Below are positions 16,566 through 25,897 of a DNA stretch of 64,000 nt, in pieces. Origin of the DNA: [Streptosporangium] indianense (GTDB lineage: Bacteria; Actinomycetota; Actinomycetes; Streptomycetales; Streptomycetaceae); the NCBI RefSeq assembly GCF_021474405.1, contig NZ_JAKEIO010000013.1, positions 25,354 through 89,353 of the forward strand, in the 5' to 3' direction. The translations under genes were made by a program, and so were the position numbers. The notes under the pieces are model-generated. The model saw only the letters and a program-made list of their open reading frames with translations. It was not told the origin of the DNA and did not search any database. Each line of letters opens with the position of its first letter. The first letter of the stretch is position 1.

Positions 16566-18335
16566 ATGCCGGACATCGTTCTGGATCGATACCACTCCGG
16601 TGCGTGGCACATCGCGCCGGACGGCGGGGACGCCTCGGCCGCCCCGGAGGAGAAGTACCTGGGACATCTCGCGGACCTCACCGAGGTGCTCGGCGAGCAC
16701 CTCGGTGAGGTGACGATCGGTGCGATCGACGCCGCGTGGGAGGCCGACGCGCTGGACGGGGCGGACCTCCTGGTGCTCACGCTGCCCACGGCGGACGAAC
16801 CGCCGCTGAGGGCACGGGACCTGGAACTGCTGCGCGGTCATCTCACCGCCGGGCGCGGCCTGTTGGTGCTGGGCGGCTCCGCCGTCGACACCGTGCCCTG
16901 CGAACTGTCGGGTCTGGTACCGGGGCTGGTCCTGGACCCCGGCTTCGTCTCCGTCCGCCGGCAGCCGCCGGCCGGCCACCTCCTGACCTACTCGGTCTCC
17001 GCCGAGGCGCTGCCGGGCCACCCGGTGACCGAGGGCGTCGAGGAGCTGTACCTGCACCGCGCCAGGAGCCTGACCCTCACCGGGTCCGCCGTCACCGGCA
17101 TCGCCGCCCGGGACGGGCGTCTCCTCGCCGCGGCGGGCGAGGTGGGCGCCGGACGGATCGTCGTCGTGGGCGGCGGCGAGCTCTTCGCGCTGCCCTTCCT
17201 CGGACGGGCGGACAACGCCAGGTTCCTGCTGAACACGCTCAGCTGGCTGCTCACCGGCCAGTACGCCCCGGCGGGCTCCGAGCTGGCGAAGACGGTCACG
17301 CACGAGCGCTGCTTCACGGTGCGCTCGTTCCCCCCGGAGGAGGACCTGGCGCAGGTCGAGGGTCCGCACGTGGTCGACGCACGGCCCTACCGGTCCCTGC
17401 TGGAACGGATCGGCGGGGGCCTGCTGCCCGACCCCTACCGGGACCAGGCGGCCTTCCTGGTCGAGGCGGAGCTGCGCTTCGACGAGATGCCGCGGGTGAT
17501 CAGGGAGGCGGTGACCACCTTCCGGCACCGGTCCAACGACTACGAAGGGCTGCTGGTGCGGGGGCTGCCGGTGGACGCGGAGCTGCCCGCGACCCCCGCC
17601 GACCCGGGCCGGAGGGTGGACAAGCCGACGTGGCTGAGCGAACTCTGGCTGGCCGGCTTCGCGTCCGCGCTGGGCTTCCCGCTCGCCTATCTCCAGGAGA
17701 AGCACGGCCTGCTGTTCCAGAACGTCGCCCCGACGCCGCACAACGCGGCCAACCTCTCCTCGGAGAGTTCCGCGATCCTGCTGGACTTCCACACGGAGAC
17801 GGCGTTCCACCCGCACATGCCGGACTTCCTCATGCTGCACTGCCTGCGCAGCGACCACGACGGCATCGCCCGGACCATCCTGGCCAGCGTCCGCATGGCG
17901 CTGCCCCACCTGAGCCTGGCGGACCGCTGCGAGCTGTTCCTGCCGCAGTTCCGCACCGGGGTGGACTTCTCCTTCGGCAGCGCCAACGGGGTGCAGGGCA
18001 ACGGGCCCACGCTGCCCGTGCTGTACGGCAACCCCTACGACCCGTACATGACCTTCGACCTCGACCTGATGGTCGGGGAGACGCCGCACGCGCAGCAGGC
18101 GCTCGAAGCCCTCCGCAGCGCCGTGAACAAGGTGCGGCGCTGGGTCCGCCTGTCGCCGGGCGACCTGCTGATCGTCAACAACCGGCGCGCCGTCCACGCG
18201 CGTTCGGAGTTCCCCGCGCGGTTCGACGGCCGCGACCGCTGGCTGCAACGGGTGTGCCTGGTGAGCGACCCGGTGCCGTCGGCCGCCGACCGGCGCGGCA
18301 GTGGACGCGTGGTCGAGACCGCCTTCGCCGTCTGA
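16566..18335 (+). CDS. Amidotransferase-like domain fused to Fe(II)/2-oxoglutarate oxygenase (clavaminate synthase-like)
   Basis: A 589-aa two-part protein. Residues 1-235 form a Rossmann-like domain (LVLTLP, GRGLLVLGGSAVD, GAGRIVVVGGGELFAL, FLLNTLSWLL) resembling class I glutamine amidotransferase/ThuA-like folds, without a clear nucleophile-elbow cysteine. Residues ~240-589 look like the clavaminate synthase/AsnO/VioC group: iron ligands His409 and Glu411 in HTETAFHP, distal His544 in RRAVHARSEF, and Arg558/Arg562 positioned to bind 2-oxoglutarate. These relatives hydroxylate the beta-carbon of amino acids. As first gene of the cluster it probably makes or modifies a building block for the NRPS that follows. 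The ATG at 16566 has a good RBS. Confidence 0.82.
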   Translation: MPDIVLDRYHSGAWHIAPDGGDASAAPEEKYLGHLADLTEVLGEHLGEVTIGAIDAAWEADALDGADLLVLTLPTADEPPLRARDLELLRGHLTAGRGLLVLGGSAVDTVPCELSGLVPGLVLDPGFVSVRRQPPAGHLLTYSVSAEALPGHPVTEGVEELYLHRARSLTLTGSAVTGIAARDGRLLAAAGEVGAGRIVVVGGGELFALPFLGRADNARFLLNTLSWLLTGQYAPAGSELAKTVTHERCFTVRSFPPEEDLAQVEGPHVVDARPYRSLLERIGGGLLPDPYRDQAAFLVEAELRFDEMPRVIREAVTTFRHRSNDYEGLLVRGLPVDAELPATPADPGRRVDKPTWLSELWLAGFASALGFPLAYLQEKHGLLFQNVAPTPHNAANLSSESSAILLDFHTETAFHPHMPDFLMLHCLRSDHDGIARTILASVRMALPHLSLADRCELFLPQFRTGVDFSFGSANGVQGNGPTLPVLYGNPYDPYMTFDLDLMVGETPHAQQALEALRSAVNKVRRWVRLSPGDLLIVNNRRAVHARSEFPARFDGRDRWLQRVCLVSDPVPSAADRRGSGRVVETAFAV

Positions 18336-18376
18336 GGCAGCCGGGCTTTTTTCGCAACCGAATCAGGAGCCGAACA

Positions 18377-21300
18377 GTGATCGAGTCGTTCATCGACTTC
18401 TTCGAAGCACACGTGGCGGCGACCCCGCACGCCACGGCCGTCGTGTCCGCGACGGGCGAGCTCAGCTACCGCGACCTCGACGCCCTGGCCCGCCGCCAGG
18501 CGCGCGAACTGGCTGACAGGGGAGTGCGTCCGGGGGACCTGGTCGGCGTGTACGCCGAGCCCGGATCGGCGATGATCGCCGCGATCCTGGGCGTCCTCAA
18601 GGCGGGCGCCGCCTATGTGCCGCTCGACCCCGAGTACCCGGAGCAGCGGCTGGACTACCTGGTCGAGGACTCGGGCATGTCGGCGGTGCTCGCCGAGGAG
18701 CGCCTGGCCGCACGCCTGTCCGGCCGGGGGCTGCCCGTCGTCGGTGTCGCGAGCTCAGCCGACGCCGCGTCCGCGCCGGCCGTCGAGACGGTCCGCCGGG
18801 GCCCGGACGACCTCGTCTACGTCATCTACACGTCCGGTTCGACCGGCCGCCCCAAGGGCGTACGGGTCACCGAGGCCAACGTCGTCAACCTGCTGAAGGC
18901 CGTCGGCGAGAACTACAAGCTCTCCGCCCGGGACGTCACCGTCTTCACGCACTCCTTCACGTTCGACGCGTCGGTGCTGGAGATCCTCGCCCCGCTCGCC
19001 TTCGGAGCGAAGCTGGTCGTCGCGGCCGCCGAGGAACGGCGGGACGCGGCGAAGCTCGTGGCCGCGGTCAAGCGGCACGGCGTGACGATCTGGGACATGG
19101 TGCCGGCCATGCTCGCCCAGGTCGTCGATCTGCCGGACTTCTCCGCCGACTGCGCCTCCCTGCGGCTGGCGATCTCCGGGGCGGACGTCCTGCCGCCCGG
19201 TCTGGCCCACCGGTTCCTGACCCTCGCGCCGTGGTGCGAGCTGCAGAACCAGTACGGCCCGACCGAGGCGACCGTCATCACCACCGTCTGGCCCTGCACC
19301 ACCGACACCGCGGCCGGTCCGGTGCCGATCGGATTCCCGATCGCCGGCACCTCCGTGCACGTCCTGGACGACCGGCTCGCGCCCCTCGCCCAGGGGGAGA
19401 TCGGCGAGATCTACATCGGCGGCGCCGGCGTCACGGCCGGCTACCACCGGCGCCCCGAGCTGACCGCGGAACGCTTCGTCACCGCCCCGGACGGCCGGCG
19501 CCTCTACCGCACCGGGGACCTCGGGCGTCTGCGCGCCGACGGGGCGCTGGAGTTCCAGGGCCGGGCCGACCGGCAGCTGGCCGTCCGCGGGTTCCGGGTG
19601 GAGCCCGGGGAGATCGAGGACGTCCTGTGCGCCGACCCGACCGTGCAGGCCGCGGCCGTGACCACCCGCGGCAGTGGCAACGACGTCCTGCTGGTCGCCT
19701 ACGTCACCCCGGCCGCCGACGCGCAGATCCTGGTGCCCGCGCTCCGGCAGCACGTCCGCGACGCCCTGCCCGAGCACCTGCGGCCCAACGTCTACGTCGT
19801 CATGGCCGAGCTGCCGCTCGGGATCAGCGGCAAGGTGGACCACCGCGCGCTGCCCGCCCCGCCCTCCACCCGGCCCGAACTCTCGGTTCCCTACGCGGCA
19901 CCGGGCGACCGGGAGGAGCAGCAGGTCGCCGCCACGGTGGCGCAGATCCTGGGCCTGGACGAAGTCGGCGTCGACGACAACTTCTTCGAGCTCGGCGCGC
20001 ACTCCCTGCTCGCGACGAAGATCATCACGCGGGTGCGGGCGGAGTTCCAGACCGACATCCCCGTGTCGGTCGTGTTCGAGCACCCGACCGTGGCCGGCCT
20101 GGTGGGCTGGCTGCGGGCCAACGCCGACTCCGCCACCAAGGTGCAGGGACCGACCCGCGCCGACCACACCGGCCTGATCCCGCTCTCGCTCCCGCAGGAG
20201 CAGGTGTGGTTCCTGGGCAAACTGGTGCCGGACAGCATCGCCTACGCCACGCAGGCCTATCTCGACCTGCACGGGCCGGTGTCGGTCGCGGTGCTGGAGG
20301 AGTCGCTCACCGAGATCGTCCGCCGCCACGAGCTGCTGCGCACCGCCTTCGTCGAGGGCGCCGACGGGATGCCGGAGCAGATCGTCCACCCACCCTTCCC
20401 GGTCAGCGTCCAGGTCGAGGACCTCAGCGGCGAGCCGGAGGAGATCCGGGAGATCCTGGCGCTCGACCGGATGCAGTCCATCGTGGCGCGGCCCTTCGAC
20501 GTCGGCCGGCTGCCGCTGTTCCGCTGGGTGCTGTTCCGCCTGTCCGCCGACCACCACATGCTGCTGCTGGTCGAGCACCACTTCATCCACGACGGCTGGT
20601 CGTTCGGCGTCCTGATGCAGGAACTGCGCGAGTGCTACCGGGCGTTCGACGAGGGCGGCCGGCCCCGGCTGCCGGAACTGCCCGTCCAGTTCGCCGACTA
20701 CGCGGTGTGGCAGCGGCAGTGGCTGGACGGCGAGGAAGCCGAACGGCAGTGGGAGTTCTGGCGGGAGAAGCTGCGCGGGGCCGAGGAACTGCTGCCCCTG
20801 CCGACGGACCGCCCACGCCCCCAGGTGCAGAGCCACCACGGCGACGTCGTGGTCATGCCGGTCCCGGCCGACCTCTACCGCAGCATCCGGCAGCTCGGCG
20901 CCGCCACGGGCGCCACCGGGTACATGGTCATGACGGCGATCTTCACCATGCTGATGAACCGGTACTCCGGCAAGACCGACATGACCATCGCCATCTCCAT
21001 GGCGAACCGGCGGTTCGAGTCGACCGAGCGGCTGATCGGCATGATGATCAACGGCGGTCTGCTGCGCGCGGACCTGTCGGGCGACCCCACGTTCGGCGAA
21101 CTGCGCGGCCGGATCACCGAGGCGGCCCTGGAGATCTACCGCCACCAGGACTTCCCGTTCTCGAAGCTGGTCGAGTACCTCAACCCCGAGCGCAACCTGG
21201 CGTACAACCCGCTCTACCAGGTCGCCTTCTCCTACCACGACGCGCGGGTGCCGCAGATGTCCCTGGGCGAAACCCCGGCGGAGATCCACTATCTGCAGAA

Positions 21301-21553
21301 CTACAGCGCCAAGCACGACCTCGACGTCATCGTCATCCCGCGCGGCGAGCAGCTGGCGACGGTCCCCGGCTCCGACCCGGCCGACGAGGTGCTGATGGAG
21401 TGGATCTACTCCACCGACCTCTTCGACCGCCCGACCGTCGCGGCGATGGCGGAGGACTTCGTCGAGCTCTGCCGACGCGTCGTCGACGCACCCGACAAGA
21501 CCCTGTCCGAACTGGTCGGGCGCGCTGCCGCCGACCCCTCCGCGAAGGCGTGA
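18377..21553 (+). CDS. Nonribosomal peptide synthetase, domains A-T-C
   Basis: A 1058-aa loading-type module plus condensation domain, starting at GTG 18377 behind AGGAG. The adenylation domain (1-~510) has YTSGSTGRPKGV, NQYGPTEATV, YRTGDLGR and GKVDHRALP. The carrier domain has Ser543 in ELGAHSLLA for phosphopantetheine. The condensation domain (~615-1040) has an intact HHFIHDG (His734, His735, Asp739). By my alignment the specificity residues read D-A-L-D-A-S-Q-V-I, which matches no code I know. The C domain would join the first residue to that of the next protein. No MbtH gene is nearby. Confidence 0.93.
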   Translation: MIESFIDFFEAHVAATPHATAVVSATGELSYRDLDALARRQARELADRGVRPGDLVGVYAEPGSAMIAAILGVLKAGAAYVPLDPEYPEQRLDYLVEDSGMSAVLAEERLAARLSGRGLPVVGVASSADAASAPAVETVRRGPDDLVYVIYTSGSTGRPKGVRVTEANVVNLLKAVGENYKLSARDVTVFTHSFTFDASVLEILAPLAFGAKLVVAAAEERRDAAKLVAAVKRHGVTIWDMVPAMLAQVVDLPDFSADCASLRLAISGADVLPPGLAHRFLTLAPWCELQNQYGPTEATVITTVWPCTTDTAAGPVPIGFPIAGTSVHVLDDRLAPLAQGEIGEIYIGGAGVTAGYHRRPELTAERFVTAPDGRRLYRTGDLGRLRADGALEFQGRADRQLAVRGFRVEPGEIEDVLCADPTVQAAAVTTRGSGNDVLLVAYVTPAADAQILVPALRQHVRDALPEHLRPNVYVVMAELPLGISGKVDHRALPAPPSTRPELSVPYAAPGDREEQQVAATVAQILGLDEVGVDDNFFELGAHSLLATKIITRVRAEFQTDIPVSVVFEHPTVAGLVGWLRANADSATKVQGPTRADHTGLIPLSLPQEQVWFLGKLVPDSIAYATQAYLDLHGPVSVAVLEESLTEIVRRHELLRTAFVEGADGMPEQIVHPPFPVSVQVEDLSGEPEEIREILALDRMQSIVARPFDVGRLPLFRWVLFRLSADHHMLLLVEHHFIHDGWSFGVLMQELRECYRAFDEGGRPRLPELPVQFADYAVWQRQWLDGEEAERQWEFWREKLRGAEELLPLPTDRPRPQVQSHHGDVVVMPVPADLYRSIRQLGAATGATGYMVMTAIFTMLMNRYSGKTDMTIAISMANRRFESTERLIGMMINGGLLRADLSGDPTFGELRGRITEAALEIYRHQDFPFSKLVEYLNPERNLAYNPLYQVAFSYHDARVPQMSLGETPAEIHYLQNYSAKHDLDVIVIPRGEQLATVPGSDPADEVLMEWIYSTDLFDRPTVAAMAEDFVELCRRVVDAPDKTLSELVGRAAADPSAKA

Positions 21554-21555
21554 CC

Positions 21556-24500
21556 ATGAACAGCCTTGACGTTGCCTCCGAGACCACGGCCGTCGCCCTC
21601 TTCGAACAGCACGCCGCGCACCGCCCGGACGCGGTCGCCCTGGAATTCGGCGCGGAGCAGGTGAGCTACGGCGAACTGGACGCGTGGGCGTCGCTCATCG
21701 CCCGGGGCCTGACCGGGGCCGGCGCGGGCGCGCCCGCCGTGGTCGGCATCATGGCCCACCCCGGGCCCGAGATGGTCGCCGCGACCATCGCCGTGCTGAA
21801 GACGGGGGCGGCCTACGTACCGCTCGACCCCTGCTACCCGCGCGAGCGGCTGGCCTTCCTCGTGGCCGATTCCGGCATCACCTCGATCCTCGTCCAGGCG
21901 GACCTGCCGGACGGCGCCGCCGGGCTGTCGGTGCCCGTGACGGCGGTGCCGGACCGGTCCGCGGCGGACGGGGCGGCGCAACCGCCGCTGCGCGGCACGG
22001 CCGGACCCGACGACCTGGCGTACGTCATCTACACCTCGGGGACCACGGGCAACCCCAAGGGCGTCGAGGTGACCCACGGGAACCTCGCCAACACCCTGGA
22101 CGTGATCCGCGAGCACAGCGGCTACGGCCCGCAGGACGTCGGCCTGCTGAAGTACTCGTTCAGCTTCGACTCGTCCGTGATCGAGATCTTCGCCCCGCTG
22201 ACCAGCGGAGCCCGCCTCGTCATCGCGGCGGCCGACGAACGCAAGGACCCCTTCCGGCTGGCGGAGCTCATCGGCACCCACCGGGTCACCCAGCTCGACT
22301 CCGTGCCGCTGCTGCTGGCGCAGATCCTGGAGGCCCCGGGCGCGGCGCAGGCCCTCGCCTCGCTGCGGGTCGTCGTCTCCGGCGGCGACGTGCTGCGGCC
22401 CGAGATGGTGAAGCGGTTCTTCGAGCTGCTGCCGGACACCGCCCTGCAGAACCACTACGGGCCGACCGAGACCACCAACGACTCCACGATCTGGTACGTC
22501 GACCCGGCCGCCGCGGACGAGTCGGTGCCGATCGGCTTCCCGGTCCGCAACACCTTCGTCTACCTGCTCGACGAGCAGCGCGACCCGGTGCCGCAGGGCA
22601 CCGTCGGCGAGATCTACATCGGCGGCGCCGGCATCGCCCGCGGCTACCGCAACCAGCCCCACCTCACCGCCGAGCGCTTCCTGCCGGACCCGTTCACCGC
22701 CGGCTCGCCCCGCATGTACCGGACCGGCGACCTGGGCCGGCTCCGGGCCGACGGCGCGATCGAGTTCCAGGGCCGGGCCGACCGGCAGCTGAGCATGCGG
22801 GGCTTCCGGGTCGAGCCGGAGGAGATCGAGGCCGCGCTCATGAAGGACCCGACGGTGGCCCTCGCGGCGGTGACCGCGGGTGCCTCCTCGGCCGACCAGC
22901 GACTCGTCGCCTACGTGACCGCGGAGGACGCCGAGCGGGCGCCCGACCCCACCGCACTGCGCGCCCACATGGCGGAGCTGCTGCCGGCGCACCTGGTGCC
23001 GACCCACTACGTGGTCCTCGACGAGCTGCCGCTCAACGCGAACGGGAAGGTCGACCACCGGGCCCTGCCCGAGCCCGGCGGCGAGCGGCCCGAGCTGCGC
23101 ACCGCCTACGTGGCGGCGTCGACCGAGACGCAGCGACGGGTGGTGACCGTCTGGCAGGACGTGCTGAACATCGAGCCCATCGGCGTGGACGACAACTTCT
23201 TCGAGCTGGGCGGCCACTCGATCCTCGCGATCAAGGTCGTGGGCCGGCTGCGCGCCGCCTACGGTGAGCAGCTGCCGATGTCGGCGATCTTCGAGAATCC
23301 GACCCCCGGACGGCTCGCCAAGGCGATCGAGGAGCGCGGGACCGCCGCGCCGCGGGCGACCGACGACACCCTGCGCCACGTGCTGCACGCGGACGCCGAG
23401 TCGACGCTCGACCCGGTGGTCACCACCGGCGCCGACCTGGCCCGGATGCGGGCACCGGAGCACATCCTGCTCACGGGCGCCGGTGACTTCATCGGGGGCC
23501 ACCTCCTCGCCGAACTGCTCCGGCGCACGTCGGCGACGGTGACCTGCCTGATCGGCGAGGCCGACGAGCGGCGCGCGAAGGCCCGTCTGGCCGCGACCCT
23601 GCACACGTGCGGTATCCGGCTGTCACGGCCGCAGGACGTGTCGGTCCTCGCCGGTGATCTCCGGCTGCCCCGCTTCGGCCTGGGCGAACGGCAGTGGGAG
23701 GAGCTGGCGCACCGCGTCGACGTGGTCTTCCACCACGGGGCGACGGAGAACCTGGCGCAGCCCTACACCGCGCTGCGTGCCGCCAACGTGTCCGCCACGC
23801 GCGAGGCGATCCGTTTCGCGGCCCTCGGCAAGGTCAAGGCCCTCCACTTCACTTCCACCGTCTCGGTCATGCCGTGGAAGGCGGGCCCGGCGGAGCACAT
23901 CTGGCCCGAGACCCCGGTGCAGAACCCGGACGGCCTGGACTACGGCTTCGCCCAGTCCAAGTGGGTCGCCGAACAGCTGGTGGCCGGTGCGCAGAAGGCC
24001 GGCCTCCCGGCGACGGTGCTGCGGATCGGACGCGTCGTCGGGTCGGCGGCCAGCGGGCGCTGGCCCGAGGACGACCTGGCGCGAATGCTCGTCGTCGGCG
24101 GGGCCCAGCTCGGTGCCGTGCCCCGGCGCGCGGTCGCGGAGCCCTGGCTCACCGCCGAGTTCGCCGTATCCGCCCTGTGCTCCATCGCCTTGGGCGACGA
24201 TGTCTTCGGACGGGTGTTCCACGTCGTCGACGGAACGGTGGTGAACTCCGACCTGATGGCCGGCTGGATCAGGGACTGCGGCTTCGACGTGGAGGTGCTC
24301 CCGCCCGGCGAGTGGCTCGCGAAGCTCGCCGGGCAGCCCGAGAACGCGGCGTTCGCGCTGCTCGGAGTGCTCGACGAGGACAGCGAGTCGGCGTCGGGGC
24401 GCGACCGGCGGCCGGACAACCCCTTCGCCCGGGACAACACCCGGGCCGTGCTGGGCCGGCCGGAGCCCGGCTGGACGATGACCGGTGAACTGGTCCGCCG

Positions 24501-24558
24501 CCTGCTCGACTCGGCCGTGCTCAGCGGCGAACTGCCGCAGCCCGCACCGACGCGCTGA
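21556..24558 (+). CDS. Nonribosomal peptide synthetase, domains A-T-R with altered reductase domain
   Basis: 1000 aa, starting 2 nt after the previous stop. The A domain has YTSGTTGNPKGV, NHYGPTETTN, YRTGDLGR and GKVDHRALP; the carrier has Ser555 in ELGGHSILA. From about residue 625 it resembles the terminal thioester-reductase family, but the usual TGATGFLG motif reads TGAGDFIG, so the middle glycine of GxxGxxG is Asp644. The expected YxxxK reads FAQSK (Phe798, Lys802), with the only nearby tyrosine two residues earlier. This suggests a redox-inactive R* domain or a different release reaction. My reading of its specificity residues is D-S-I-D-V-S-H-N-D, unassigned. Confidence 0.92.
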   Translation: MNSLDVASETTAVALFEQHAAHRPDAVALEFGAEQVSYGELDAWASLIARGLTGAGAGAPAVVGIMAHPGPEMVAATIAVLKTGAAYVPLDPCYPRERLAFLVADSGITSILVQADLPDGAAGLSVPVTAVPDRSAADGAAQPPLRGTAGPDDLAYVIYTSGTTGNPKGVEVTHGNLANTLDVIREHSGYGPQDVGLLKYSFSFDSSVIEIFAPLTSGARLVIAAADERKDPFRLAELIGTHRVTQLDSVPLLLAQILEAPGAAQALASLRVVVSGGDVLRPEMVKRFFELLPDTALQNHYGPTETTNDSTIWYVDPAAADESVPIGFPVRNTFVYLLDEQRDPVPQGTVGEIYIGGAGIARGYRNQPHLTAERFLPDPFTAGSPRMYRTGDLGRLRADGAIEFQGRADRQLSMRGFRVEPEEIEAALMKDPTVALAAVTAGASSADQRLVAYVTAEDAERAPDPTALRAHMAELLPAHLVPTHYVVLDELPLNANGKVDHRALPEPGGERPELRTAYVAASTETQRRVVTVWQDVLNIEPIGVDDNFFELGGHSILAIKVVGRLRAAYGEQLPMSAIFENPTPGRLAKAIEERGTAAPRATDDTLRHVLHADAESTLDPVVTTGADLARMRAPEHILLTGAGDFIGGHLLAELLRRTSATVTCLIGEADERRAKARLAATLHTCGIRLSRPQDVSVLAGDLRLPRFGLGERQWEELAHRVDVVFHHGATENLAQPYTALRAANVSATREAIRFAALGKVKALHFTSTVSVMPWKAGPAEHIWPETPVQNPDGLDYGFAQSKWVAEQLVAGAQKAGLPATVLRIGRVVGSAASGRWPEDDLARMLVVGGAQLGAVPRRAVAEPWLTAEFAVSALCSIALGDDVFGRVFHVVDGTVVNSDLMAGWIRDCGFDVEVLPPGEWLAKLAGQPENAAFALLGVLDEDSESASGRDRRPDNPFARDNTRAVLGRPEPGWTMTGELVRRLLDSAVLSGELPQPAPTR

Positions 24559-24646
24559 CCCTTCCGCCCATCCCGCCGACCGGTCCGGCCCGTCCCCCGC
24601 GAGGGGCCGGCCGGCCGGTGGCACAGACTTCAGTGAGGACGACCAC

Positions 24647-25897
24647 GTGCGTGACGACGTCATGACCCCGGGGGCCGCAAGCGAGTGGGTCGCGGACAGG
24701 ATCCGTGACTTCTGCGAACGCTACAAGGACGGGAACGGCGAGAAACTCCTGCCGCTCGGCGCCGCCGTGCCGCTGACCGGCTACCGCCTCGACGAGGTGC
24801 GCTCGGGGGTGCCGGAGATCCTGCGCGCCAAGGGGGTCATCCTCCGCCACCTGCTGTCCGTCCTGGACAGGCCGGCCGTGCTGCGGATGTTCGGGGTCCC
24901 CCCGGAGCTCGTCCCGTGGATGCCGGTGCTCGACGACCCCGAGGGCTACGACTGCCCGGTCATGCGCGTCGACCTCATCCCCCTCACGGACGGCTCGGTC
25001 CGTATCTGCGAGCTGAACCTGGACTCGAGCGTCGGTGGCCCGGAGACGGGCGAGTTCCGCCGCTACGAGGAGCTGGCGGCAGGCCTGCCGCTGACCCCCA
25101 CCCCGTACGAGCAGCTGGCGCGCCAGCTGGTGCCGGTCATCCGGGAGAAGCGCCTGAACAAGGTCTGCCTGCTGGACTGGAGCACGTGGGAGGGCTACGG
25201 CCAGTTCGATTTGGAGTGGATGCGGGAGACGCTGGCACACCAACTCCCCGCCGGGATCGAGGTGTTCCTGGCGACCGAGAAGTCGGGCGCCGAACGCATC
25301 GACGCACAGACCCTCGTCTACCGGGTGTTCATGGCCGACGACGCGCTGGGCGACGTGGACTTCGTCGCCGGGGTGTTCGACAGGGCCGGGCACGTGATCG
25401 GCGACTTCTCCGGCGAGGTCATCGGAAGCAAGGTGTGGATGGGGCTGCTCCACGACCCCGAGTACCGGGCGCTGCTGCCGGAGTCGACGTGCGAGGCGAT
25501 CGACGCCCTCGTGCCGCGGACGCATGTCGTCACGGCGGAGAACATCGACGGGCTGATCGCCGGCAGGTCCGGCTGGTTCTTCAAGTCGGCCGCGGACTTC
25601 GGCGGCGCCGGAGTCGTCGACGGCCGCACGGTGAGCGAGGCCGAGCTGCGTGAGCGGCTCGCGGGTGACAACCGGGGCAGCTGGATCGCCCAGGAGGTCG
25701 TCGAGCCCGCCTCGTTCGACGTCCGGCCGCTGGGCTCGGCGGAGCTGGTGTCCCGGCAGTGCGTCCTCGGCCTCTACCGCTACGGCGGGAGGTGGTCCGG
25801 ATGCTTCCTGCGGAGCGGGTCCGGTTCCTCCGTCATCAACATGTCCGCCGGCGCGTCCGTCAGCTGGGCTTACGAGGTGCCTTCCGTTGAGGCGTGA
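24647..25897 (+). CDS. Putative ATP-grasp ligase-like protein, 416 aa
   Basis: I read this as an ATP-grasp-type enzyme because of WFFKSAADFGGAGVVDG (Lys before a Gly-rich loop), followed by WIAQEVVEPASFDVRPL, the two ATP-binding strands. VRICELNLDSSVGGPETGEF in the N-terminal half recalls the glutathionylspermidine-synthase-like group of C-N ligases. If active, it would join an amine to a carboxylate, such as a further amino acid on the NRPS product. The start is GTG 24647 with GAGGA upstream; ATG 24662 is an alternative. The next gene overlaps its end. The family call is moderate. Confidence 0.6.
   Translation: MRDDVMTPGAASEWVADRIRDFCERYKDGNGEKLLPLGAAVPLTGYRLDEVRSGVPEILRAKGVILRHLLSVLDRPAVLRMFGVPPELVPWMPVLDDPEGYDCPVMRVDLIPLTDGSVRICELNLDSSVGGPETGEFRRYEELAAGLPLTPTPYEQLARQLVPVIREKRLNKVCLLDWSTWEGYGQFDLEWMRETLAHQLPAGIEVFLATEKSGAERIDAQTLVYRVFMADDALGDVDFVAGVFDRAGHVIGDFSGEVIGSKVWMGLLHDPEYRALLPESTCEAIDALVPRTHVVTAENIDGLIAGRSGWFFKSAADFGGAGVVDGRTVSEAELRERLAGDNRGSWIAQEVVEPASFDVRPLGSAELVSRQCVLGLYRYGGRWSGCFLRSGSGSSVINMSAGASVSWAYEVPSVEA

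Noticed and set aside
20003..24558. Lantibiotic-, PKS- or siderophore-type assignment for the cluster
   Set aside because: No KS/AT domains, no LanM/LanB-like enzyme and no hydroxamate or catechol genes are present; the domain set is purely NRPS with tailoring genes.
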